Source: a bacterium
Lineage (GTDB): Bacteria; Pseudomonadota; Gammaproteobacteria; UBA6186; Azoamicaceae
Length of the DNA: 64,000 nucleotides
Assembly: GCA_027364575.1 (NCBI GenBank)
Contig: DAHXPC010000001.1
Span: 1 to 64,000 of the forward strand
Direction of reading: 5' to 3'
A program made the position numbers and the translations under genes. Positions 20,426-30,011 of the stretch are shown piece by piece. The notes below the pieces were generated by a model. That model was not told the DNA's origin. It saw only the letters and a program-made list of their open reading frames with translations, and made no database searches. Within the stretch, counting starts at the first letter, position 1. Every line of letters begins with the position of its first letter.

Positions 20426-21361
20426 CTACTGATCAAATTGACTAATATAGTTTGCTATCGGGGAACCTGTACCTGACTGCCATATTTGTTCAAAACCATT
20501 CGCAGTCTTTTTATAAACCCCGCCATTAACAAGAGAACCCGCATCTTGATTAGAGCCCGTGATAAATAGGCCATCATTTAATAACCCGGAATGGATATTC
20601 CTTAAAACTTGAAAAAATTCATTTTTCGTAAAATAGGAAATATTTAAAACATTCATTGCTCGAATAATATGATATTGCCTATTAAATGGCTGCAATAGAT
20701 TATGTGTACCTAAAATAAAGCGCTGATCCGTTCTCGCCCTATTAAGCGCACTGGGGGCGAATAACATGAGCTCTTTAGCTTTTAACTCTCCACGTTGATA
20801 AGAATTAATAAGAGATGGAACGATAAAATACTGAATAGCCAAACGGATAAAATGATTCAGTGGATAATATCTCCAACTGTCACGTTTTATGGTATTAAAA
20901 ACAAAGGGTGGCCAAAGGACTTCAAGGATTTTTGCTGTATGACTGACAGTCACTTTAAGTCTTCCCTTTTCCAATACATAAACTTTGGGATTAAAATCCG
21001 ACGCCAGGTATTCTAGCTTAGGAAATAATTCCTTTGTTTTTTCAAAAAAATCCACCGCTGTTCTCCCATCACTCACGGCAGCATCATGAATATAAAGTGA
21101 GGTTTTTTCTTCAAAATAACCCTTAATGTGGCCTAAGCTCGCCTGATCAAATTCCTCAAAACGCTTTGCATAGGTGCGCTTATAGGCCCCTCTCTCATCT
21201 GAAAACAACAACAGTATACGTTCTGCTAATTCATCTGCGTTTGATTCTTGGCATATTTGATCATAAAGCGTAATGGAAAGGTTTTTTTCCTTTCCAAACA
21301 AGTCTTTAAATTTAACGCCATTTTTTATTTGTGATAAATTGCAAATCCCTGTTTTTAACAT
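20426..21361 (-). CDS. Unrecognised protein, possible SAM methyltransferase of CheR-like type
   Basis: A 311-residue soluble protein I cannot name. Residues around 92-105 (IHDAAVSDGRTAVD) look like motif I of a class I methyltransferase, and HIIRAMNVLNISYF near 234-247 resembles the CheR-like 'RNVLIYF' segment. No membrane segments or signal peptide are evident. It is in the glycan operon between a glycosyltransferase and the first asnB-like gene, so modification of a sugar or of the carrier is possible. It could instead be a regulator or unrelated fold. Confidence 0.6.
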   Translation of the reverse strand: MLKTGICNLSQIKNGVKFKDLFGKEKNLSITLYDQICQESNADELAERILLLFSDERGAYKRTYAKRFEEFDQASLGHIKGYFEEKTSLYIHDAAVSDGRTAVDFFEKTKELFPKLEYLASDFNPKVYVLEKGRLKVTVSHTAKILEVLWPPFVFNTIKRDSWRYYPLNHFIRLAIQYFIVPSLINSYQRGELKAKELMLFAPSALNRARTDQRFILGTHNLLQPFNRQYHIIRAMNVLNISYFTKNEFFQVLRNIHSGLLNDGLFITGSNQDAGSLVNGGVYKKTANGFEQIWQSGTGSPIANYISQFDQ

Positions 21362-21416
21362 TATTTCATACCTCGTTTAAAATTTTTCATATTATCAATA
21401 TCCGAATGACTAAATT

Positions 21417-22577
21417 TTACTGACAACTTTCATAAAGTTGAATATAGGCATCCACGCAAGCGTCTAAAGAGAAAAATGCTTTCACCCTGCTTTGCCCATT
21501 TTGTCCGAATTGCTTCGCTTTAGCCGGATCGACTGCTAATTTTAAAATAGCTTCGGCTAAGCCCTGCGGATCCTTAGCCTGAACCACATAACCATTTTCT
21601 TCGTCCAATACGGCTTCTTTATTGCCCCCTACATCGGTTACCACCATAGGAAGCCCTGCCGCCATTCCCTCCAGAACCGCATTGGAAAAGCCTTCTTCAT
21701 GCGAGCATAAAATGCCAATATCGGAAGCAGACTGTAAGTTAGCCACATCAAATCGACTGCCAAGCCAGACCACCTGTTCCCCAATATTAAGCACTTTTGC
21801 CTCTTGTTTTAAGGATTCTCCAATACCATTATCTCGTCCTACACATAGCAGATGCCAACCGATTGGAAGCTTATTCTTCACGATACTAAGGGCTTTTAAC
21901 AGATCAGAATGGCCTTTATAGGGAATAAGATTACAAACCATAATCAAAACCAAAGCTTCATCTTGGATATTCAATATTTTTCGGATTTCGCTGCGGTTTA
22001 CAGCGACTCTATAGGGTTCAAGATTAATACCATTATAGATAAGCTTTAATTTTTCTTTCAAAATATGTTCTTCTTCCAATTGATGAATGACCGCTTGGCT
22101 ATTGCCGGTAACAAAAGAGGTACTATTGCGAAGCAGTTTTTCACACCAAGCTAGAATAGGGCGCCTGATTTGATAATCTCGCATAGATCGACGACTCATA
22201 ATCGTTGGCCCCTTAAAGTTCGCCAATTTTGCAGAGAACATACCAAGCACATAAGCTTCAGGTAAGAAAAAGTGGATAATCGTATTATTAGATTTTTTAA
22301 AGAGGCTTACTAATGTTTTGATACACCAAAACATCCTTAGCATTCGCCCTAATAGCCGAGGCAATTTTTGGAATTTTTCATGCTGTTGTATTGACAATGA
22401 TGGACTGACGGAGATCCCAGCCTTTTCTAATATTGGCGCAAGAGGCCCTTTGTTGGTTAATGTTACTACCTTGATGGACCAACCTAAAGATACAAGCTTT
22501 GGATATATTGTTGCCACATGCTTTTCTGCACCGCCAACCTCTAAACTTCCAATAATGATAATGAGGTTTTTTTTCAT
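21417..22577 (-). CDS. Glycosyltransferase family 4
   Basis: A 386-residue GT-B glycosyltransferase. The N-terminal domain starts MKKNLIIIIGSLEVGGAEKH, a typical GT4 acceptor-domain opening, and the donor-site region contains EEGFSNAVLEGMAAGLPMVV with the EX7E-type acidic pair. It transfers a sugar from a nucleotide donor to a growing glycan, retaining configuration; donor and acceptor are unknown. It abuts the next upstream gene (stop at 22578) without a gap, supporting cotranscription in the glycan operon. Confidence 0.9.
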   Translation of the reverse strand: MKKNLIIIIGSLEVGGAEKHVATIYPKLVSLGWSIKVVTLTNKGPLAPILEKAGISVSPSLSIQQHEKFQKLPRLLGRMLRMFWCIKTLVSLFKKSNNTIIHFFLPEAYVLGMFSAKLANFKGPTIMSRRSMRDYQIRRPILAWCEKLLRNSTSFVTGNSQAVIHQLEEEHILKEKLKLIYNGINLEPYRVAVNRSEIRKILNIQDEALVLIMVCNLIPYKGHSDLLKALSIVKNKLPIGWHLLCVGRDNGIGESLKQEAKVLNIGEQVVWLGSRFDVANLQSASDIGILCSHEEGFSNAVLEGMAAGLPMVVTDVGGNKEAVLDEENGYVVQAKDPQGLAEAILKLAVDPAKAKQFGQNGQSRVKAFFSLDACVDAYIQLYESCQ

Positions 22578-23759
22578 TTATAGGATCCGCCTTATTTCAT
22601 TACCTATCACATTAACTGCATATTGCTCGCGAACATCCTTGTTCATGTGTATGGCATTTATTCTTACTTGCTCTATCATCTCAAATAGCTTAGAAGCTAC
22701 TTCTTCGGGATTATCGGGCGAAGCGGTTAAAAATCCAAGGCTTTCAATAATTTTTTGCGAAGTTCCAGGAGGGGTTATTCCAAAGATAGGTCTATTGGAT
22801 CCAATATAATCTGCAAGCTTGCTTGGAAAAAACACATTTCTTTTTGTCGGCGCGTCAATAATAAGCAATAAATCGGTCTGCACCATTAAAGCAAGTGAAT
22901 CCAAGTAAGAAATGGCAGGCTTAACATAAACCAAGCTTTCTAATTGATATTTATTGATGAGGCATTGAATATCCGAATCAACACCCACCAATTCAACCCG
23001 AATTTTGTTTGCTAAAACAGACTTATCCTTCAGATAACACAGTGCTTTTAACAATGGATCAGGCTTTCTATCACCATAAAAATTTCCTAAATAGCGTAAC
23101 GTAAATGCTTCAGAGTCAACTTTGGTTATTGTAGAATATAAAAGTGGATTAAAAGCATGCGGTAGATATGAAGCTTTATTCTGAATCTTAATAGAATAGG
23201 ATTTGGTAACCGTATCGATTGTTTCAGGCGATGTAAACAACAATTTATCAGCCACTGAAAATACTTGATCTTGGTATTTTTTATTCATAAATCGTAACCA
23301 CGCATTATATTCATTATAGGGATTATCTATCCAAGGATCACTAAAATGCGCCACCCACTTAAGATTCGGAAATCGTTTTTTTAATCTTAATCCGGCCAAA
23401 TGCGAAGACATCGGTTGACCAAAGCTTACAATTGTTTGGATCTTACCTTTTTTAATTTCTTCTAATGCCTTTTGATACAAATCAAATGACCATAAATATT
23501 GAGAATCCGGTAAAATCGCTTTTTTGATCCTATCGCCTTTTATATTTTCTATAAAAGATGTCCACCAAGTTTTCTTCGCAATCACAACGTTATCTAAAGG
23601 GGTAAAAGATAACAACGACTTGTCGGTATTTTTTTTCGCTTCGGAACAAATGATTGTTATGTGAACATAATCTTTCAAATATTGAACCAAATGACTAATT
23701 TGTACAGAACGCGGATATTTGAGTGGTGGATAACAATAGGTTAAAAATAAAACACTCAT
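22578..23759 (-). CDS. Glycosyltransferase, GT4-like
   Basis: A 393-residue GT-B protein that starts MSVLFLTYCYPPLKYPRS, as in many polysaccharide-cluster glycosyltransferases that act on sugar precursors. A SDPWIDNPY segment near residue 130 and the C-terminal NVFFPSKLADYIGSNRPIFG are GT4 hallmarks. The ATG at 23759 overlaps the upstream asnB-like stop as ATGA, so an upstream in-frame extension is disfavoured. Substrates unknown. Confidence 0.85.
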   Translation of the reverse strand: MSVLFLTYCYPPLKYPRSVQISHLVQYLKDYVHITIICSEAKKNTDKSLLSFTPLDNVVIAKKTWWTSFIENIKGDRIKKAILPDSQYLWSFDLYQKALEEIKKGKIQTIVSFGQPMSSHLAGLRLKKRFPNLKWVAHFSDPWIDNPYNEYNAWLRFMNKKYQDQVFSVADKLLFTSPETIDTVTKSYSIKIQNKASYLPHAFNPLLYSTITKVDSEAFTLRYLGNFYGDRKPDPLLKALCYLKDKSVLANKIRVELVGVDSDIQCLINKYQLESLVYVKPAISYLDSLALMVQTDLLLIIDAPTKRNVFFPSKLADYIGSNRPIFGITPPGTSQKIIESLGFLTASPDNPEEVASKLFEMIEQVRINAIHMNKDVREQYAVNVIGNEIRRIL

Positions 23760-25600
23760 GGCACCCACCTTTTTAGCCATTCTCCAAAAATAATAAGCGT
23801 CCAAGCTTGATGCGCTGCCGATAAAGAACCGCTTTTCACCCTATCTAATATTTTTGTAATTTCAGTTTTTTGAAAATACGATCCAAGGTAAGGTGAGCTT
23901 AATTTATCTTCTGCCCAGGAATTCAAATCTGCCTGCAGCCAATGATAAGCCGGCACAGGGAAACCTTGCTTGGGACGATTGATGATTTCTTTAGGCAATC
24001 TTTTCTCAGCAAATCTACGTAAAATTCTTTTAGTGGTAAAGCCTGATTGCCAACTACCTACCTTCCAGCTTGTCGGAAGCCGAGCCGCCCATTCCACTAA
24101 AGCATGATCTAGGAACGGCACTCGTAATTCTAAAGAGGTTGCCATACTCATTTTATCTGCTTTCATCAGCAAGTCTTCTACTAACCACGAATGACAATAC
24201 ACTTGTTGTAGCTGTTCTAAGGGTTCTCTAGATTGAGATAAATTATACCAACCTTTAATCTTTTCAATCGTTGATATTTTAAAGGGATAATGACATAAGG
24301 ATTTTTTTTCTGCTTCAGAAAAAACTTGTGTCATATGAGTCGCTTGTGCTTTTAAAAAATTTACATATCCACTTTCTTGTAAAATTTTCACACTGGAATA
24401 AGGAAAAGACTTATATAGTACCTTCGGAAGGTAGGATAGAAATTTTAATTTTGAAAGCGTTTTAGCCAAAGTATCAAGATTGTACCCACCCAAAATTTCA
24501 TCAGCACCCTCCCCAGACAACGCCACTTTTACGTGCTGCCGGGCTAACTGTGAAACATAATATAGTGGGATGGAAGCCAGATCTGCCAATGGCTCATCCG
24601 TAAAGTGTACAAGTTCTGGAATAAAATTGATAAATTGTTCCTGATCAATAATCACTTCATGATGTTGAGAATGAATATGTTGTGCCATTCGCTCCGCAAA
24701 GCCAAGCTCACTAAATTCTCCGCCTTCTTTAAAGCCTACAGAGAAAGTATGAAAATTTTTATGTCCCAGTTCAACGGCTGCTGCTGCAACACAGCTAGAG
24801 TCCAATCCCCCACTCAATAATATTCCAACAGGAACGTCACTTGCCAATAATCTTTTTTCAACCGCTTGTAAAAATAAATCCTCAAATTCTTTTTCATAAT
24901 CCTTTTTGATAGAATTCTGCGAGTGAAATTTTGCATCCCAATAGCGATGGATTTGAAATTCATATTTCTGCAAATCAAATTCCAAATAATGTGCGGGCTC
25001 CAACTTAAAGACATTATCCCATATAGTCTCAGGAGCAGGAACATATCGAAGAGTTAAATAGTCGGAAACTGCTTGCTCATTAATGGTTGGCTTTATAGAA
25101 AAATTTGTCAGGATTGCTTTTATTTCACTACTAAAGATAAATTGCTTTCGATCCCAATAATAATACAGAGGTTTAACGCCCATTCTATCGCGAATTAAAT
25201 ATATTTTTTCGACTCGGGGATCATATAAACAAATCGCAAACATCCCTTGCAGATCCTGGATAGCGGCCAATCCCTTCTGGCAATACAGTTGCAGGATAAC
25301 CTCTGTATCGCAATCGGTTTTAAATATATAGCCTTCATTTTCCAGCTGTTTTCTTAGGGTTTTAAAATTGTAAATTTCACCATTAAATATAATCCCAACC
25401 CCATTTTTATCCCAAATTGGCTGGTCACCTCCCGCAATATCAATAATACTCAGACGCTGCATACCAAAAGCAAAGCCATCTTTTGCCCACAGACCATTAG
25501 AATCTGGGCCACGATGTTCTATTGCCTTTAGCATAAGGCTGACTAAATGCTCACCTTCTTGTTTTAAAGCAGTGCTAATGATCCCAGCTATACCACACAT
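23756..25600 (-). CDS. asnB: Asparagine synthase-like glutamine amidotransferase (copy 2)
   Basis: A 614-residue AsnB-type enzyme beginning MCGIAGIIST (nucleophile Cys2) and with the synthetase-domain loop LLSGGLDSS near residue 260. It shares family and architecture with the copy at 18470 but differs in sequence and length. In context it probably amidates a sugar carboxyl group. It lies between the polysaccharide deacetylase and a glycosyltransferase and is joined to them by five-base spacing and a four-base overlap. Confidence 0.9.
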   Translation of the reverse strand: MCGIAGIISTALKQEGEHLVSLMLKAIEHRGPDSNGLWAKDGFAFGMQRLSIIDIAGGDQPIWDKNGVGIIFNGEIYNFKTLRKQLENEGYIFKTDCDTEVILQLYCQKGLAAIQDLQGMFAICLYDPRVEKIYLIRDRMGVKPLYYYWDRKQFIFSSEIKAILTNFSIKPTINEQAVSDYLTLRYVPAPETIWDNVFKLEPAHYLEFDLQKYEFQIHRYWDAKFHSQNSIKKDYEKEFEDLFLQAVEKRLLASDVPVGILLSGGLDSSCVAAAAVELGHKNFHTFSVGFKEGGEFSELGFAERMAQHIHSQHHEVIIDQEQFINFIPELVHFTDEPLADLASIPLYYVSQLARQHVKVALSGEGADEILGGYNLDTLAKTLSKLKFLSYLPKVLYKSFPYSSVKILQESGYVNFLKAQATHMTQVFSEAEKKSLCHYPFKISTIEKIKGWYNLSQSREPLEQLQQVYCHSWLVEDLLMKADKMSMATSLELRVPFLDHALVEWAARLPTSWKVGSWQSGFTTKRILRRFAEKRLPKEIINRPKQGFPVPAYHWLQADLNSWAEDKLSSPYLGSYFQKTEITKILDRVKSGSLSAAHQAWTLIIFGEWLKRWVP

Positions 25601-25605
25601 ATTCG

Positions 25606-26496
25606 TTAGATGCCTTCTAGAAATTCGGAATAATTCAGGTTGTTAGCATGTTTTGAAAGCACTCTGATCCCCTCAAAAAAATCAGGCTGATCATATATAT
25701 GACTAGGATCAGCGTAAATATTAATCAGCATAGGATGTTCAAATGCAAAATTTGAAAGCATTTCGCATTCACGTCTATAATCTTTTGAATTGTGTGTCCG
25801 CAACGGAGAAGCAAAAAATCCCCATGTATCCAAAATATTGAAAGGTTCGGTAAACATACCCGACACTGGAATTTCAATAATACCCTTTTGCTGGAATATG
25901 GATCCCTTTTTATAAGCTACCATTGGGACAGTAGAAGTAGAAAATGTATAGTTAAGTTTTTTTAAAACACTATATAGGAAATTAATATGCTGTTTTTCTT
26001 GAAAGGTTCCAAAATGCGGGGTACGCCATCCTTTTGCCTGGATCCCTAATACACTTTGTAGGATCTTATGGCCATCCTGAATGTCCTTTTCCAGCAAGGA
26101 TTCGGCTTGTTCATGGTAAAAAAAACAGCTGGCATGCGCATTTGTGTTTATATCAAAATACGTATGTTCTCGCCCACCATGATTAATAAATTCAGCATTG
26201 GTTTGGAAAATTTTGCTGTAAATTTTTTCCCCCCGCATTAACAGGGTGCCTGGTACTGCATAAACTGGCTTAACACCCATATCCAGCAGGCGTTGATGAA
26301 CGTCGCCAACCACCTTAATATCTTCATCCGTATCGCAATCGAATGATAAAATAAATGTTAAAGTATCTAACCCTTTAGAGCGACATATAGAACTATATCG
26401 ACGCCATAAAGCTTGAGAAGAGAATTTATGCAAAGCTTTTAAATAGAACTCAATCGGATCATTGATAAGCGTTTGAATTTTTTCTTTAAGATTCAT
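25606..26496 (-). CDS. Polysaccharide deacetylase-like protein
   Basis: A 296-residue protein with NodB-homology features: SFDCDTDED near residue 50 offers the catalytic Asp pair, INHGGREHTYF near 103-113 supplies the metal-binding histidines, and WRTPHFGTF near 155 gives a third motif. The family removes N- or O-acetyl groups from polysaccharides or sugar precursors. There is no signal peptide, so it probably acts in the cytoplasm on a lipid-linked or nucleotide-linked sugar. Its ATG overlaps the wecB stop (ATGA). Confidence 0.82.
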   Translation of the reverse strand: MNLKEKIQTLINDPIEFYLKALHKFSSQALWRRYSSICRSKGLDTLTFILSFDCDTDEDIKVVGDVHQRLLDMGVKPVYAVPGTLLMRGEKIYSKIFQTNAEFINHGGREHTYFDINTNAHASCFFYHEQAESLLEKDIQDGHKILQSVLGIQAKGWRTPHFGTFQEKQHINFLYSVLKKLNYTFSTSTVPMVAYKKGSIFQQKGIIEIPVSGMFTEPFNILDTWGFFASPLRTHNSKDYRRECEMLSNFAFEHPMLINIYADPSHIYDQPDFFEGIRVLSKHANNLNYSEFLEGI

Positions 26497-27554
26497 AATA
26501 TAATTTCTCGCAAATGTTCAACAATACGATAGGAAGCATTACCATCCCACAAAGGTGGCACCTTTCCAATTTTGGGTAACTGAATGTTATCTAAGAGATT
26601 ATTAATATTAACAAGCTGATTCGTGCCCATCGTGATAGTAATCGGTCTTTCTGTATTTTCTCTTAGGGTGAAGCATGGGATCTGTAAGTAGGTCGTTTCT
26701 TCTTGTAGCCCACCTGAATCCGTTATCACATATTTTGATTCTGATACTAAGCTCATAAATTCCAGATAACCCATAGGCTCAACCAACCTGATGTTAGTGG
26801 GCAACTCGCCTATAGCTTCTAGATTCTTACGGGTACGCGGATGGACCGGGAAAACAACGGCTAAAGCAATTTTACCGATTTCATGAATAATCTTAGAAAA
26901 GGTTTCGCAATCATCTACATTGAGCGGGCGATGTAATGTCAGCACAGCATAATTTTTATAGTCCAACCCCAGTTTTTCTGGTGTACAATGCTCAGATATT
27001 TTTTCTTGGACCATACAATAAGCATCGATCATAATATTGCCAACACGCTTGATTTGTTGTGGTTTTATCCCCTCCTGTAAGAGATTTTGATCGGCATCTA
27101 TGGATGGTGTCCAATAATAATCACAAATACTATCCGTTACAATCCGATTAATTTCTTCAGGCATGGTCCTGTCAAAGCTTCGTAGGCCTGCCTCTAAGTG
27201 TGCCACAGGTACATGTAATTTCTTGGCAACAATCGTTGCGGCCATTGTTGAATTGACATCTCCTACCACGACGACAAGGCGAGGATGATATTCGTGAAGC
27301 AATTTTTCATAGGCAAGCATAACACTAGCCGTTTGCTCAGCATGTGTACCACTGCCCGAACTCAGGTGAAAATCAGGATTCGGTAAGCGAAGATCATTAA
27401 AAAACACTTGGGACATTTGGTAATCATAATGTTGCCCGGTATGGATAATTGCAGGCTCACACCAACTTTCATTTTTCAAAGCGTGGTACAAAGGCGCTAT
27501 CTTCATAAAGTTAGGCCGTGTTGCGCAAATTAGATGAATTTTAATTTTTTTCAT
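26493..27554 (-). CDS. wecB: UDP-N-acetylglucosamine 2-epimerase (non-hydrolysing)
   Basis: A 353-residue epimerase that interconverts UDP-GlcNAc and UDP-ManNAc. The N-terminus ICATRPNFMKIAPLYHAL, the motif HTGQHYDYQMSQ, EAGLRSFDR near 120 and TDSGGLQEE near 279 are the family's signatures. In the operon it could supply ManNAc or a ManNAc-derived sugar for the glycan. The 14-base overlap with the glycosyltransferase upstream supports cotranslation. Confidence 0.93.
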   Translation of the reverse strand: MKKIKIHLICATRPNFMKIAPLYHALKNESWCEPAIIHTGQHYDYQMSQVFFNDLRLPNPDFHLSSGSGTHAEQTASVMLAYEKLLHEYHPRLVVVVGDVNSTMAATIVAKKLHVPVAHLEAGLRSFDRTMPEEINRIVTDSICDYYWTPSIDADQNLLQEGIKPQQIKRVGNIMIDAYCMVQEKISEHCTPEKLGLDYKNYAVLTLHRPLNVDDCETFSKIIHEIGKIALAVVFPVHPRTRKNLEAIGELPTNIRLVEPMGYLEFMSLVSESKYVITDSGGLQEETTYLQIPCFTLRENTERPITITMGTNQLVNINNLLDNIQLPKIGKVPPLWDGNASYRIVEHLREIIL

Positions 27555-28701
27555 AGTTTTTTAAAATTCCATCATAGATTGACACATAAGTTTCCTCACA
27601 GTGTTTTGGCTGCCACATTTTTTGAGAAAGTTCATACGCATTTCTTCCGAGCCGTTCACGAAAAGCGTGGTCACAGATCAAGTGCTCGAGCCCATTTTTA
27701 TAGCCCTCGATAGAGTCTTCAACCCTTAAACAAATTTTATCTGACAATTCAGGAACTTGTAGCCCCGATCTATAGTTTAGAAGTAAAGGAAGTCCAGCTA
27801 GAAGCCCCTCCAACATGACTTTCGAAAGCTCATAATAATCTGTGTGAATAGCCAATATGTCATAATCTTTAAGTGATCTACAGACTTCATTATTCATAAG
27901 ATTTTTTACAAATATTGTCCTACTATAGACACCTTCTTCCTCGGCATGCTGAACAAGAGCCTCATGATAGTCACCGTCACCGATAAGCGTTATTACCGCA
28001 TTCGAGAAGTATTTTAATGCAGAAATCAAATGATATGGTTGTTTTCCTTTTAATTGTCTCCCTAAACTTAAGATCCTAACAGGACTAGAAAGTTGATAAT
28101 CCTCCTTCTTTAAAAGATTAGCATCATTAAGCACATTGTAGCAAACACGATGATTTTTTATATTACGCTTATCCAAGTATGGAACAATGGCTTGATAAAC
28201 AGGCATTACCAAATCACAATTCCGTAGCGACTTTATTTCAATTTTCCTTAAAAAGAAAGCAATAATTTTTTCCTTGAATGAAGAATTAACTTTTAAGCTC
28301 TCGTCTGAATTCGTATGAAGACTAATCACATACGGAATTTTCATTGCTTTTTTTGCGCATAAAGCCACAAAAGCATTTAGATGTGCACCATGACAACGTA
28401 TCAAATTGGGTTGTATTTTTTGTATTAGATTTATGGATTCTCGTATCCATTTTTTCATTAAAAACGGCTGCCAGCCCAAGCTTTTTTTAAAGAAATAGGG
28501 CGGCTCTGGGTAATTGTATAAAAATAACCTTCCTTCTCCTATCATGGGTTTAACATTTTCAGGTTCTACTTTATCGTCATTGAGCATGATGATATGTACT
28601 TCATCAAAATAATTTCCAGGATTGTAATATCTTTCTACCACTTCACCTTTCCGTACTAAAACCGATAGACGATCTGAAATAATGACTACAAGTTTTTTCA
28701 C
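27541..28701 (-). CDS. Glycosyltransferase family 4-like
   Basis: A 386-residue GT-B glycosyltransferase. The N-terminal half contains IRCHGAHLNAFVALCAKKA and a SLHTNSDES loop; the C-terminal donor-binding half has ILSLGRQLKGKQPYHLISAL followed by HTDYYELSKVMLEGLLAGLPL. Donor and acceptor are unknown. It overlaps the methyltransferase stop upstream by four bases and wecB downstream by 14, within the glycan operon. Confidence 0.85.
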   Translation of the reverse strand: MKKLVVIISDRLSVLVRKGEVVERYYNPGNYFDEVHIIMLNDDKVEPENVKPMIGEGRLFLYNYPEPPYFFKKSLGWQPFLMKKWIRESINLIQKIQPNLIRCHGAHLNAFVALCAKKAMKIPYVISLHTNSDESLKVNSSFKEKIIAFFLRKIEIKSLRNCDLVMPVYQAIVPYLDKRNIKNHRVCYNVLNDANLLKKEDYQLSSPVRILSLGRQLKGKQPYHLISALKYFSNAVITLIGDGDYHEALVQHAEEEGVYSRTIFVKNLMNNEVCRSLKDYDILAIHTDYYELSKVMLEGLLAGLPLLLNYRSGLQVPELSDKICLRVEDSIEGYKNGLEHLICDHAFRERLGRNAYELSQKMWQPKHCEETYVSIYDGILKNYEKN

Positions 28702-29438
28702 ACTATTTTACCTTCCGCATCACGTTTTTTCTTTACTTTTAAAATCATCGTGGGGGACAAAAATGGACATATGTATAAAAGTAGCTTCGAAAAGAGACCT
28801 TGTCCTTCTTGACAGTAATCATGCATAACATATTCAAAGCCATTTACGTTTAACAAGGTATACAACGTCGATGGCGTCCAACAATATACATGTCGATTCC
28901 ATTCGACATTATCAAAAAAAACAACAGAAGAAAGCTTAAGATTTTTTTTAAACTTTCTAATAATTTCATATTTCACAAAATTAACTAAATCTTTATAATA
29001 GTATGGGCTAGGGGTAGTGATGATTAATACGCCATCTTGCTTTAGAACCCTATTAATTTCCTTTATCGCATTAGCAGCGCCCTCGAGATGTTCTATTACA
29101 TCTTGAAAAATAACGCAGTCAAAATAGTCTTTATCATAATTAATCTGATAAACATTTATTTTTTTAAATAAATGAGAAATATGCGGATAAATAAATCGGG
29201 CAATTTTGAGATTATTATCATCATAATCGCCAGCGATTATGTTTTTTTCAGGATATTTCTTTTGCAACGCCTCACAAAACAGCCCTGTATAACAACCCAA
29301 ATCAATAATAAATTGATGATTAAGCTCTATTAATTCCAGGCATTTTTCTTGCCTTTTTCCTATGGAAAATGATAAAAATTTTTCTTTTGCTTCTTGAGCA
29401 CTTAAATTTTCGCCATCTGCAAAAAATGTTTCAGACAT
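28698..29438 (-). CDS. Class I SAM-dependent methyltransferase
   Basis: A 246-residue methyltransferase. FIIDLGCYTGLFCEAL is motif I (SAM binding), AGDYDDNNLKIAR the post-I acidic loop, and FDCVIFQDVIEHLEG motif IV, as in the UbiG/UbiE group. Start: the ATG at 29438 is preceded by AAAGGAG at five bases; the earlier in-frame ATG at 29453 lies inside that region and is less likely. It would methylate a sugar or lipid intermediate in the glycan pathway; the target is unknown. Confidence 0.82.
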   Translation of the reverse strand: MSETFFADGENLSAQEAKEKFLSFSIGKRQEKCLELIELNHQFIIDLGCYTGLFCEALQKKYPEKNIIAGDYDDNNLKIARFIYPHISHLFKKINVYQINYDKDYFDCVIFQDVIEHLEGAANAIKEINRVLKQDGVLIITTPSPYYYKDLVNFVKYEIIRKFKKNLKLSSVVFFDNVEWNRHVYCWTPSTLYTLLNVNGFEYVMHDYCQEGQGLFSKLLLYICPFLSPTMILKVKKKRDAEGKIV

Positions 29439-29449
29439 TTCATCTCCTT

Positions 29450-30010
29450 TCATGGCTTTACCCCAGTAATACTTGCCCATTCATGCAGCAATTCACTTTT
29501 AATTAAATTATAATAACGTTTTATTCCGGACGAAGCAGGAAAGTGATTGTTTAGGAGGCTAACCTGCAAAAATCCTGCTGATTTTATTAATCGATAGAGG
29601 CCAAATTGGCTCAACATACTATAACTATAAGTGCTAGTAGGTCTTTGCCTTAATTTGAATTGCGTTTTATAGTTGTAATCAAAAATCAAAATCCTGCCAC
29701 CAGGCTTGAGTACCCTCCAAAATTCTTTTAATGCTTTATCTAAATCTTGCATCATATAGAAGGTTGATTTTAAAAAGATAATGTCAAATGAATTATCATG
29801 CAAAGGAATTAAGTGTGCATCGGAAACAAAATCAACATTTCTCTCAATTCCGTCTATATAGTCGACCTTAGTGATATCTGTACCAATATAGTCTTCCTTG
29901 ATAAAAGAACGCATATAACTTGTACCACTACCAATTTCCAAGAAGGATTGGCCTGGCGCCCAATAAGATAGAATATAATTTTTTATAAATTCAGGGTAAG
30001 GTAATAACAT
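29450..30010 (-). CDS. Class I SAM-dependent methyltransferase
   Basis: A 186-residue methyltransferase of the UbiE/Methyltransf_11 type. The SAM motif FLEIGSGTSYM lies near residue 20, SFDIIFLKSTFYMM near 74 is motif IV, and WRVLKPGGRILIFDY near 93 is motif VI. It is short and has no extra domain. It is tightly packed between the FemAB-like gene and the next methyltransferase. Substrate unknown. Confidence 0.82.
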   Translation of the reverse strand: MLLPYPEFIKNYILSYWAPGQSFLEIGSGTSYMRSFIKEDYIGTDITKVDYIDGIERNVDFVSDAHLIPLHDNSFDIIFLKSTFYMMQDLDKALKEFWRVLKPGGRILIFDYNYKTQFKLRQRPTSTYSYSMLSQFGLYRLIKSAGFLQVSLLNNHFPASSGIKRYYNLIKSELLHEWASITGVKP

Positions 30011-30011
30011 C

